From Lepidostoma basale (taxonomy: Eukaryota; Arthropoda; Insecta; Trichoptera; Lepidostomatidae): 64,000 nucleotides of DNA. The DNA lies in the NCBI GenBank assembly GCA_022606425.2, contig JAHDVF020000657.1, forward strand, positions 868,001 to 932,000. Direction: 5' to 3'. This document shows positions 33,865 through 44,500 of this stretch, piece by piece. A model generated the notes under the pieces. That model worked only from the letters and a program-made list of their open reading frames with translations, did no database searches and was not told the DNA's origin. The stretch's first letter is position 1, and every line of letters begins with the position of its first letter. The position numbers were made by a program, and so were the translations under genes.

Positions 33865-34030
33865 CCAAAAGAGCGTTGTTTGGTAATACAATAGGGTGAA
33901 GAAGCGCCAGCAGACCGAGACTACAATGGTAAGTCTTGTGTCAGACTGTCGGGTCCTGAGGCAGCAAGACTGAGAGATGGCAGCCAGAGATAGGACAGGA
34001 TGGAGACGTTTATTGCCTTTTAAATATTCC
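33865..34030 (+). mobile_element. LINE 3' end fragment
   Basis: It reads QQTETTMVSLVSDCRVLRQQ, then a stop and MAARDRTGWRRLLPF, the usual DR..WR terminus of ORF2. Confidence 0.55.
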
Positions 34031-34833
34031 CTTCGGTATTTCTCCGTTATAAATTTACGCACCGATTTAAAAAATTATGTTATTACATAATAAATGCTTA
34101 TTGGATTCTAAATTAATATTCTATGAAAATTTTGAAATAATTCTCTCATACATTCAATATTGCATGTGACTGTCTCGCTCACTTTTTACGTTTTACTTCC
34201 GTTAAATCGTTTTGTATTAGCGAGAGCGAGAAAAACATGTATTAATCGGGGCCAGAAAACTGTTTTTATCTTATCGCTTTTATAAAATTTGGGGTGTGAG
34301 AAAAACAAAATTACTTCAATATGTTCTTCCTTCGAGTGCTTGACCGTTTTGTTTCATAAAATAATGCTACAATCGCTTTTGCACATCGATAAACGTAATG
34401 CTTTTTTTGCAATTAGACATAAAATATTTATTTTCTCATTATTATTTATGTTATTTTGAAAAGTGTAGTGATTTCACAACACTGCAACCTCGCTGTTTTT
34501 TTTTTGCATTGTAAGGAAATGTAAAAATCCATATTATTCTAGTATTTCAGCCAATTCCATTATTTAATTAAATTTTTCTTTTTCTTACAATGGTACTTTG
34601 TCTAAAAAAGGATTTTGTGTTATGTAAACATTACAAATGACGTTTAGGATTTTCCATAGATTGTACAATTAAAAAAATCTTTTAGTACTATACAAATATC
34701 TATGGTTATTTTACGGATTGTGCGCGGTTTGCGAGTGGCAGTGTGCCAAAATATTATTATTTCGCGTTATCCGCATTGCCGCATTTTTCTTACATTTACC
34801 AGTAATTGAGTGGAGCTTGAGAAGAAAATTAAA

Positions 34834-37800
34834 ATGGCTTCAGCGCAAAAGAAAAGAGCCTTATTCATTTGTTTAGGTAATGTCTTATAATCTTATTTTG
34901 TTGATTTTTTTATTAATATGCTTACGTTTGTATTTTAATTAAAAATCAATAATATACAAAACAAATATCACAAATAACGAAAAATATTTTACACTTGTGC
35001 ATTAAATATTATCTGTGTCTCGTTTTACATGTCCAATTCATGTTTATATTTGATCTAATCAATCATTGCAAATTAGATTTGGAGAAGATTATTTTACACG
35101 CACTCGAATCTTCCGTAATCTAACCACGTGAATTTTTTTTGAAAACTTGGAATTAAATGTGCCAAAATGTTGCTATGCACCATTTTTTACTGTAAATAAA
35201 AATGTTTTCTTAATAAATTGATCATTGGAAGTGTTAGTAGTTGTGCAAAGATAAGATATTTTATTGATCTATTTCTACATTAATTAGGATAAAAGGAAAT
35301 AATAGAAGAAATATAAATGTTTGTTTTATGTCAATACTGCAGAAGATGTAAAATTTTTTTCTGCATTTTTTAAATCATAGTTCTCGTATTTCTGAAATAA
35401 TTTGATTTTTTAAACCATGGCTTCTTAATTGTTGTTTATGTACTCGTATGTACTACTAACTTCTCAATTAATAATAAAAAAATAAAAAACAAGGAACCCC
35501 AATTAAAAGTCTTATTGGAATAGTGTAGATTGTGTAACTTTGTTAGTGTTAATTTAAAAAAATATATATCATATAATGCCACACTCAACATAGAGTAGTA
35601 ATGTTATATAAATAAATTATGTGATTTCTTGTCTTTATGGGTCAGAAATTCAATGTTTTATTCATGTAATTTACTTGTCTTAGTTTAAAAGCTAGATCCT
35701 ATCAATATTGCTTATATGCAAAATATCAATCAAAATATACTTAAATATAATAATACACTTGTAAAAATAATATACAAACCACTTTATTCGTTATAAACAC
35801 CAAACGGTTTCTCTCCCGCTGAAACTTCGTCAGGGTAACAGAATATATTTATAACAAATAAAGTGGTTTATATAGAAATTTTACAAGTGTATTTTTATTA
35901 TATTTAATAATGTCACACCGCAAATTAATTGCTTCATACGAAAGCATAAAATAACGCCATTTATAAATTAAGTATCAAATTAGCAATTTATAAATTAAGA
36001 TAAAATTAACAGAAATTTAAATCCATCTCTTCAAGATTTTTTTCATGTGTAGTAAATTAATTAACAAGTTAAAAAATAATTAATATTGATATTAATTTTA
36101 TAAACAGTTAACTATCGGTCTGTCAGAACAGATCATTAATTTATTTAATTTGATTGGGATTATGTCAAAATAAATGAGAATCACAAAATCTTCTTTTTCT
36201 TTTCACATAAAATTATCAAACTTTATTTTTATTGTTAAATTACACATAAATCGCAGCCTGACATTAGAAGGTTGGCAATTAACACGAGTGTGATGACATC
36301 ACGGAATATTTAAATTGTGAATTACTCCGTGGGTATTATAGTTGCATTGCTAAAAACTTCAAACATTTGTGACAAATGGTTCACAGGTGCCAGTATTGTT
36401 CTGTATTCAAGAAAAAATGAGTAATAAATTATTTGCAGGCGTAATAGTACACTGTCATACCGCCGGATAGGTTAATTTTAATCTCTGCAGTTGATTTGAA
36501 ATATTATTGTAATATTTTCAGGGAATATTTGCCGCTCGCCCATAGCGGAGGGTGTGATGATTAAGCTTGTGAAGGAGAGCGGGCATGCGGACAAGTGGGA
36601 CATCGATAGTGCTGCCCTCGGCTCCTGGCACGTGGGCAACCACCCCGACTACAGGGCTCTGGATGTCATGAAGCAGCACCAGGTTAACTACTGCAACCGA
36701 GCCAGGCAAGTATGTACACACTCTTGCTACACATCCACTTTACATGCCTACATTAATATTTATGTATTATGGGAACAACATTTATTCTATAACACAATTT
36801 CTGTCTATCTATCTAATCAATATGCCCTCTTTCCGAAGGGGAAGGCAGAAATAATGGACCGCCATCTTGTGATATCCTCAACCTCACATATCTCTCTAAT
36901 TCTGGTGTTTCTCACGCGATCTCTCAGTGTCTTGCCTGCCATTGAATTGGAAAATACCTGTAACGTTTGTGATTTTTAATAAATTGTATTGAATTTAAAT
37001 TCCTGACATATTTCTCTCACTCCCTCAACATTCATACACCGTATCATGCACCCAGGTCGATTTCTCGTGGCTGACATTCAATATTTGATTGATTTGATCG
37101 TGCCACATAATTTCTAGTTTCCAAAATAATCTTTCTCTCTTGTCTACATTTTAATATCTTTTTAATAATAGTATATCGGTTTTGAGTCAAAATAGTATTC
37201 CATTTTTAGCACCATCAACACTTCTATAATTTTTGCCATCTTAAATGCTGCATAAATCTAAATAATCAGACAGTTCTAGATCTAGATTTAAGAGAGTTGA
37301 CAAATAGATTTTTTTTTCAACAGATTTACACCGTACGTAGGCGTGTGTTATCGTGCTGCATATTCATTGTTTTTCATGCGCCAATGAATGCTATTATTTT
37401 TTTTCACCACTCAACAGTTCGTTTGTTTAGAAAACAATTGTGGATTTATCGTTTGTTCAGATTTGAGAACCTAAAATTGAATTATTCTCTTGCAATTCTA
37501 CCAAACAGACAACTTGATTTTTTTCATTGTGAAACCAACTCAGCAGTGGGCTTGTTACCCGACCTTTCAAATACCATTGTTTTTTGCATTCATTTCTCCT
37601 CTCAGATTATGTAAAAATTGCATTTCTGAGTGTCATCATTCAGTGCTGGGGTATCAATTTCCTTTGTCTCCACATCTTATTGATTTTTTAAAGATGCAGT
37701 TGTAGACTTGACCTAAGACCACCATTTTTGCAATTAGTAAAGTTGGGTTTAATAAGTCAAGTTAGGTTTTTGATGGTTGTGGTTTTTATTTTGTAAAACT

Positions 37801-40637
37801 CCATTATAAATTATAATGATAACGTGATTGCTTCACTGGTTTTGCAGTGCTTTTATTTTATTTATATCCTATATAAAAATATATAAATACTCTTTACAAA
37901 TTTCTTTTGCCTTGTGAGGGGATTCTCAAACCATTTATTCTTTAAGTTAAACTTCTAAATAAGTTATTCTTAGTTCTGTTTATACACAATTTTTTTTTTT
38001 ATAATCTTTATTGGTATTAAAACGCTCCTCCTTTCAAATATGAAGTTTTTGAAAAGCAATGTAGTTTTCGACATTATATTACAATATATATTATCTGCAA
38101 TGTTTGTTTGTTTTTTTCATCAAGACTTTACACAATACAAGTTTTAAAGGAGAGTCCAAACATTACATCTTTATTTAATAAAGGCACCTTGTTTTTTTTT
38201 TTCTTCCAGTATTTTTCTTATTAGGGCCCCCCAAAACATAAACAATTAACATAATACATATTTCAAATTACAGTAGATGCTCAATAAGTTAAAATAAACC
38301 CTTTAATAAAAATATATATTTTTTATGGCTAATATTGAAAATATTTTTTTTTTAACCTTATTTTACATTCACTTTGACTGTACCATTCTGCGCTGTCCCA
38401 TATGACATACGCGCTTAAGTACAAGTCAAGTGAGTACAAGTCTCCACAAATATTATGATTTTATTAGGGACAGGCGAAGTGTGGTCGAGCCTTTGACGTT
38501 TCGTAATTTAAAAAAATAAAATTAATATGTAAATAAATTTAATCAATAAAAAAAACTCCTTTTTTTTTGCAAGTTTCTCGGAAAATTACCTGTAGGTAGG
38601 GCGGTTAAATACTGATTCCATAAAATTGCAGAACACCATGAAATATTGGTATTCAATATAATGGTATAGCAGTATTGCAATCACTACTCGTACGTGAAGT
38701 TATATTATATATTTTATTTTAACTTTTAAAGATTCGTTATTCATAGATTTATGTTTGTTGGTACAAATATGAGTATGTTTCTAATGATTTTCAGATAAAG
38801 GAAGCTGATTTCCATAATTTCGATTTCATTTTCGGAATGGATGATGAAAACATGAAGGAGTTAAAACGTCGAGCTCCCAAGAACAGTAAAGCCGAGTTGC
38901 TTCTGCTGGGAGATTTTGATCCTGAAGGAGAACGTATTATCAGAGACCCTTATTATGTAAGTTACTTTTTGTAATTTCATGAATAATATTCACAAACAGG
39001 TTACGTGTTATGAACAAAATAATGAAAGGAACATTTACATAGATGGTTTGGACACGTGGAAAAAATGAATCAATAATGAATGGTAAAAACAGTATGTTAT
39101 TCTTTGTCTTGTGTTTTTCCATCACGCTGTCTCTCCGAAAGGGTAGGCAGAAAGAATGGACTGCCACACTTTAACCGATGCGGCACTCCATCCTTCTCTT
39201 TTCGCCCCGCGGAAGATTATAATTCTATTGTATTTATTTAATTTATATTTTCTAATTATTCTGTAATTTAATAATTACTCTTGTTTTTATTTTTTTTACT
39301 TACGTATACTTGTGTTTTTTCAAATTATTATAAATCTAACTGATTTACTAACCATCACACCATCTCGCCGAAAGGGTAGGGAAATTATTATTCTGTTGAT
39401 TTAAACGATTTAGATATATCTGTAATCTGAACAACAATCACAAACCATAACGCCGTTTCTTCGAAGGAGTAGGCAGAGAGAATTGACCGCCACACATCTC
39501 GATCCTGACACGTCTCTAGCTTCCTCCACATTCATACACGCACGTGGATTCTTCAGACTTCTAACACGGCCGGCCTTTAAAATTTAATTAAATTGGTCAT
39601 GCCAAGTTTTCCTCGGTCTCTCACGACTCCGTACTCCATTCACACTGTTAACATATACTTTCTTTACTATTCTTTCTTCATCCATGCGTTCCATATGTTC
39701 AAACCAACCCAGTGATTCTAGCATGATTTTGTTCATAATACTTTCTTCTGCTCTACATTCCTTCCTTATATCAGCATTTGAAATTGTATTTGAATTGAAT
39801 AATAATATGTAAATTAAAACTATAATCATTTCATACAATACATTTGTTTGAATTATACAGGTGTACCAGAAGTCGTCGTCAAGCCTGAAACGGATGATAT
39901 CATCCATTCTTATAACTAGCATGTCTTACCCTATCATCCGTTGCCGGCTTGACGTCGATTTCTGGGACACCCTGTATTTTTCTCAAACTTGATTCACTAA
40001 TATACAGGATGTCCCAGAAGTTGACATCAAGCCGGAAAAGGATGCTAGTTAAGAAGAAAAGAAAGAGAAAACTATAAAAATCCAAGTGTTGTATTTTTTA
40101 ATTTATAGGCATTTAAAAAATCAAGAAAATTAACACATATTTTTTTCATAATAAGCATATCTTCGCGGGGTCTCCACTCTACCACCCTTCTGGTCCATTT
40201 ATCGTCTGCCAATCTGGCAACATGTCCCGCAAATTACCATTTAAGCTTCGCTACCCTTGCGACTACATCTGTTACTCCCGACCTTCTACTTATTTCAGTA
40301 TTTCTTATCCGGTCTGAGAGTCATACGTGTAGCATGGCTCTTTCGTGTTTCCTCTGTGCTACACGGAGTCTCCTTATGGTCGACTTAGTGAGGGTTAGCG
40401 TTTCTGATCCATATGTCAGTACTGGAAGTACGCATTGATCATACATTTTGCGTTTCAAGACCGATTCTTCTCTGTGTGCATGATCATATCATCCCTATCA
40501 TCCGGGACACCTGTATAACTAATACTTAAATATTGACAAAAAATCTTTTTCAGGATGACGACTCAATTGGATTTGAAAAGTGTTACGTTCAGTCGATGCG
40601 TTGCTGTAAAGCTTTTCTGGAGAAACACAAAGAATAA
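34834..40637 (+). CDS. ACP1: Low-molecular-weight protein tyrosine phosphatase (four exons, 158 aa)
   Basis: Exons are 34834-34876, 36522-36709, 38795-38956 and 40554-40637 with GT/AG borders and phases 1, 0, 0. The product hydrolyses phosphotyrosine (and small phosphate esters) in the cytosol. The P-loop CLGNICRSP gives the CX5R catalytic motif (nucleophile C13, R19), split by intron 1 after the first base of the G15 codon. The general-acid loop DPYY is at 128-131, and the end KCYVQSMRCCKAFLEKH is typical. Length equals the usual 157-158 aa and no residue of the active site is missing. The start has AAA at -3 to -1 and gives the usual short lead before the P-loop. A LINE relic (36.8-37.1 kb) and others sit in introns 2 and 3. 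The gene converges on the anoctamin gene, with 923 bases between stop codons. Confidence 0.96.
34880..35760. other. Phosphatase intron 1, AT-rich
   Basis: No feature was seen before the family 4 palindrome. Confidence 0.4.
35763..35892. repeat. Family 4 palindrome, 130 bp
   Basis: The arms run from ACTTGTAAAAATAATATACA (left, about 35758) through AAACCACTTTATTCG to the complementary AACAAATAAAGTGGTTTATA and TTTTACAAGTGT. The hammerhead-like motif sits between them on the minus strand. Confidence 0.75.
35798..35838 (-). ncRNA. Hammerhead ribozyme motif with exact CUGACGA core, family 4
   Basis: Minus strand: stem I UUACC, then CUGACGA (35833-35827, exact match to CUGANGA), a stem II made of UUUC-AGC-GGGA on a mismatched neck, GAAAC (35811-35807), then CGUUU and GGUG that pairs with stem I (C-G, C-G, A-U, U-G). 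Predicted cleavage is near 35802/35801. The related copy at 57.84 kb reads GAAAC, CG, GUU, GGUGUU, so this copy may lack one G in stem III. It is the best conserved core in the window. Confidence 0.65.
36815..37145 (-). mobile_element. LINE main-family 3' end in phosphatase intron 2
   Basis: It begins GCCCTCTTTCCGAAGGGGAA, GGCAGAAATAATGGACCGCC. A second stretch from about 37000 has CTGACATATTTCTCTCACTC and GGTCGATTTCTCG, the same order as in other reversed copies, but 150 bases of foreign sequence separate the two parts. Confidence 0.75.
37150..38780. other. Phosphatase intron 2, T-rich
   Basis: Open frames at 37297-37614 and 37490-37705 have intron-like F/I/L-rich composition, and I do not recognise them. 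There are several T runs. Confidence 0.35.
38995..39220. mobile_element. Two LINE main-family scraps facing away from each other
   Basis: Plus strand 38999-39100: VMNKIMKGTF, then W-F-G-H-V-E-like. Minus strand 39118-39215: the CCATCACGCTGTCTCTCCGA terminus, then GTAGGCAGAAAGAATGGACT and sequence shared with 5.52-5.60 kb. Confidence 0.7.
39345..39795 (-). mobile_element. LINE main-family 3' end, two pieces
   Basis: A 40-base terminus at about 39350-39385, then a longer piece: minus strand [60 protein letters not shown]. It is fairly well conserved over about 75 residues. Confidence 0.85.
39858..39978. mobile_element. 121-bp palindromic MITE, ACAGG-GTGTCCCAGAA type
   Basis: Left TACAGGTGTACCAGAAGTCG and right complement of TACAGGGTGTCCCAGAAATC. 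Inner words GTCAAGCCTGAAACGGATGA and GTCAAGCCGGCAACGGATGA also match. Right beside it, a second left end (40003) pairs with a right end at about 40490-40514. Confidence 0.75.
40003..40514. mobile_element. Second copy of the same MITE, interrupted by a LINE
   Basis: Left TACAGGATGTCCCAGAAGTT; right CCTATCATCCGGGACACCTG. Between them is the LINE relic 40140-40480. Confidence 0.6.
40140..40485 (-). mobile_element. LINE ORF2 C-terminal fragment (other family)
   Basis: The minus strand reads LKRKMYDQCVLPVLTYGSET, then RLRVAQRKHERAMLH-like, LSDRIRNTEISRRSGVTDVV, ARVAKLKW, FAGHVARLADDKWTRRVVEW and RPRED. It lies in intron 3 of the phosphatase gene, inside the MITE. Confidence 0.85.
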
Positions 40638-40694
40638 CCGAATATTGCAATTTATTATTTCTAAAATTGTAAATTTGACAAGGTACATTGCAGC

Positions 40695-40700
40695 AATAAA
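40695..40700 (+). promoter_or_regulatory. Poly(A) signal AATAAA, phosphatase gene
   Basis: The hexamer is 58 bases after the stop codon, a plausible distance. It is inferred from position. Confidence 0.55.
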
Positions 40701-41560
40701 ATATACAATGTAAACATACGATATTCATAGTGTTAAAAATTATCCGGAATATAATAAACAATAAAAAAAATCTTCCATATTGTGTATTTGTAGTTATTGT
40801 GAGTTAGAATATTAATCAAATTAAAATCGGTCAAAGGCTTGTGGTATTGTTTTTATTAATAGTATCTAAATATTGGATTACAAAATATTTAACAGTCGTA
40901 AAACTATATAAATAGTACAAATATTATAGCAAAAAATACTCTTATTAAAAATTCACAACACTTTAGGCACTCGTAAAAAAGCCATATAAATTCTTTATTT
41001 AGTCTGATTAGCTAATAACATAGTATTGAATAATGTTTAAACATTATTTAGTAAAATTATCGTCAGACTGTTATTCGTTTTAAGTTTTATTTATTTAAAA
41101 AAAAATTGTTTTAAATATATATATGACTTTGGCATTATGTTGATTAATTAAAAAAGTATATATCAGAAATATTTAATACGCAGTAAGTACACGCAACAAT
41201 CAAATTGTGTATGTTTATTCATATTACAGTTTGGTGATTCAGTCATGACTTTAGAGTTAATAAAGCCGCAATAATAAAAGTACAATATAAAACATTCCAC
41301 GCTTGTAAAACATCTTCATAGCTGATGTTAAAAGTTTAAATTGTTTATGATACATATACTTAATTATATGTACAAATTTTTGATGTATTTAGTTCCATCG
41401 TAAATTCCATATAATTAAGGAAAATAATATATAAAGATGCATGAACAATTAATTGTAGTAAACAAAACATGTGGTTTATTTAAAGTCTGACAGTTGGTTC
41501 ATGAAGAAATACTAAAAGACTTGTATACCTTGTTACTCGAGATTATTGTACGAACCTTCT
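40701..41560. other. Region between the two convergent genes
   Basis: AT-rich with no gene. It presumably holds the 3' UTR of the anoctamin gene; reversed AATAAA occurs at about 41475. Confidence 0.4.
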
Positions 41561-44500
41561 TTACAACTTTATTTTGGAGGTTCCATAAACTGATCTAAAT
41601 CTAGATAGAAATCGATTGTTCCTCTGTAGTCTCTGAAAGAAAAATAAATGTTTTCATATGAATTACAAATTTGTTTATCATTTTATATCCTCCCCATTTG
41701 GAATTTTCTAATTTATTAATAGTTATTACAGGTTAAATTCATGGGACTCGTTACTAATATATTAAACATTTTCTATAAACTATTTGTAAGGGGAGCTATT
41801 AACAGTGACCGTCATGCCGATCACGGGTGATCAACCAGCGGATCTAAAAACCTAAAATTGTTTTAAAAAATGTATCAAAAATTCCTACGTAAAATCAACG
41901 CTTAACACCAATGAGTCATGTTTTGAAAATTTTACATAATTGGCGATTAAAGTGATAAACAATATTTTTACATATTCCATTTCACACACAATATTTGTTG
42001 CTTCTGTTATACTCATAACACCGAAAAAAAAAAGTTTATAATTAACGCATAATGAAATGAAGAATTCCCTGGCTAGAAAACCTTCAAGAATAGTTCAGTT
42101 GCAGCACATTCCAGTTTAGAGCTGCTGTATCGAAAGTAAGAATTACCATGATGTTGTCCAATCTCCGATAGGAGAGGAACAAGAAGAAGAATGTATCATC
42201 GTTAGTATAACATTATAATTATTGAAGAAAATTCTAATACATCAATACTCAATATCGTCAAAAAAGATTTTTCTGTTTATGTTTTATTATACATTAAATA
42301 TAGCATACTGCTGTACGGATGTGAAACTTGGAAATCTACTGCGGACTTTATTGGAAAACTCCAGGTGTTTATAAATAGATGCCTTCGCTCAATTGGCCCC
42401 AAACAGTGTCAAATGCCGTTCTCTGGACCAAGGCAGGCGAAAAACCAATGAGAGAACAAGTCGCTAGACGCAAATGGCTGTGGATCGGTCACACTCTGAG
42501 ACGGAACCTAGCCTGCATCGCTCAGGGCGCACTAGATTGGTCCTCTATGGGGGAAAAGAGGAAGCGCGGCAGACCTAGAGCCACCTGGAGAAGAGCCCTG
42601 CAGGACGAGGTTAAAGCAGCAGGCCTCACTTGAAGTCGGGTGGAGAAGATTCCTTGAGACCCCTATTCACCATGGAGGTGTGACAGGACAAGAAGAAGAA
42701 GATACATTAACAATGACAACGGTTTGTAAAAATAATGTCTAATTATAGAGTAATACAATAACAACAAACATTTTTTAAATTTGTTCTAATGATGTTTTAA
42801 CATAATGGTAATCACAAAATCTGATCCGGATCGGAACGCTGGGCCGTAAGGCATCAAAAAAGAACAGAGGTTACATGTGTCAGAAATGAAAATGCTGAGG
42901 TGGGCCGCCAGGGTTGCGCTAAAAACGAGCACATCAGAGGTAGCTTAAAGGTCATTCCCATAGCAGAAAAGGCTAGGGAACGTCATCTGCGGTGGTACAG
43001 TCATGTGAGCTGGAGGGACGATAAATAAATGGTCTACAAGGCCCTGCAGCTGGAAGATAGAAGGAGAAGAATGGGTTTGCCTCCTGCAATGTGGATGTCC
43101 ACAGTTAGGAACGACCTGAGGGCACTGGAACTGGTCAGCCAGATGACCCAGGATCAGGAGACTTGGAGGAGTCGTATTAGGAGAGCTGACCTTAAATAGC
43201 GGGAAATGGCTTAGGCGAAAGAAGAAGAGGTAATCACAACATCTATAATATAAATAATATTTAAAAAAAAATGTTTTCTGACTTTTGGACATCATGCACC
43301 AAAACATGCATGGATGCCAATTTTTTTAATTGAAGAATACATACCCTGTCTAGAGTTTTACAATTTGTTTCAATCTGATACTTCAAAAGATTTTATTTAT
43401 TCTTTAAAATATTAACCTTTCGCTGTGAAACCTCCTAAATATAGACAAGACAAACATAAAATCAAACAATAAGTAAATTAGTGAATCGTTTAATGTTGCA
43501 AATTAATTTAATATTCACCTCATTTTTCAATGCGATCTTCGATATGTAATTTTTTCTGGCTAGTGCAATCCTCACCCACTCGGGTTTATCGGGAATGGCC
43601 TGGTGTAGGATGTACCTCACACACAGCAGCAAGTGCTCCAGTATCACAAAGTAGAAGAAGAGATCCTGGGGTTTCATGTCCATGCTCTCGGCATAGTGCC
43701 GGATCTGAGGGGAGAGCCAAAGAAGCCCACAATTTGTCATGATGGACATGGCTCCCACCACTTCAAAAGATCTCTGAAATTATATTATAGTTAAGTAAAT
43801 TTTATTCAAATAATCATAAAGTAGTTGTTCATCAATTGGGTGGTGGCCTAGGGGACAGAATGCTTGGCTCCTGTTCCAGGGGACTTGGGTTCAAGCTTAG
43901 ATACGGCTAGATTCATTGAGTGAGATATTTTCTGCTCCAATAAGACCCTAATTTGTAAGATTATTATTAGCATTATTATTTCTATATTTTTAAATAAATA
44001 GAAGTTTACATGTGGAAGTGCGGGACACAGAAGGAAATACAAAGTAGAGTAAATGTGGCCTGGCATCCCATTGTGTTTGCGGTAATTAAATGTATGTCCC
44101 GGATGGAAGGGAACAGGCCTAGAAAGTGTACGAGCGAGGCTGACGAAAGGGTGCCACTGCGCCCTATAACAGCCACGAGTATGTGGTGGGAACCCTTCTG
44201 TATTCCTCTTTAACTACTTATATTGGAGATTGTACGAGATATAATAGATCTAATACCGTTGATTTAAACTTTGATGTTAATCTTTTTTTTAAATAAAAAA
44301 ATCTTATTTCAATATTTAAACAGATTTTTTTTATTAAATACATTTAAGGAATTCCCTATTTCATTTTTAAATAAATTATTAGAGAGTTACTTGTATTATC
44401 TGATAAACATCTTAAAAATTGTAAATAACTATAATGTTGTTTTTTTTATTTAATTTGTATTAAAAAACTTTAAACGGAATCTTGAGATTCCATCAATAAG

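Noticed and set aside
36554..36979. 141-codon open frame starting MMIKLVKESGHADKW
   Set aside because: It is exon 2 of the phosphatase gene read past its splice donor at 36710 into the intron.
42945..43307. 120-codon minus-strand frame
   Set aside because: It is antisense to a LINE ORF2 end.
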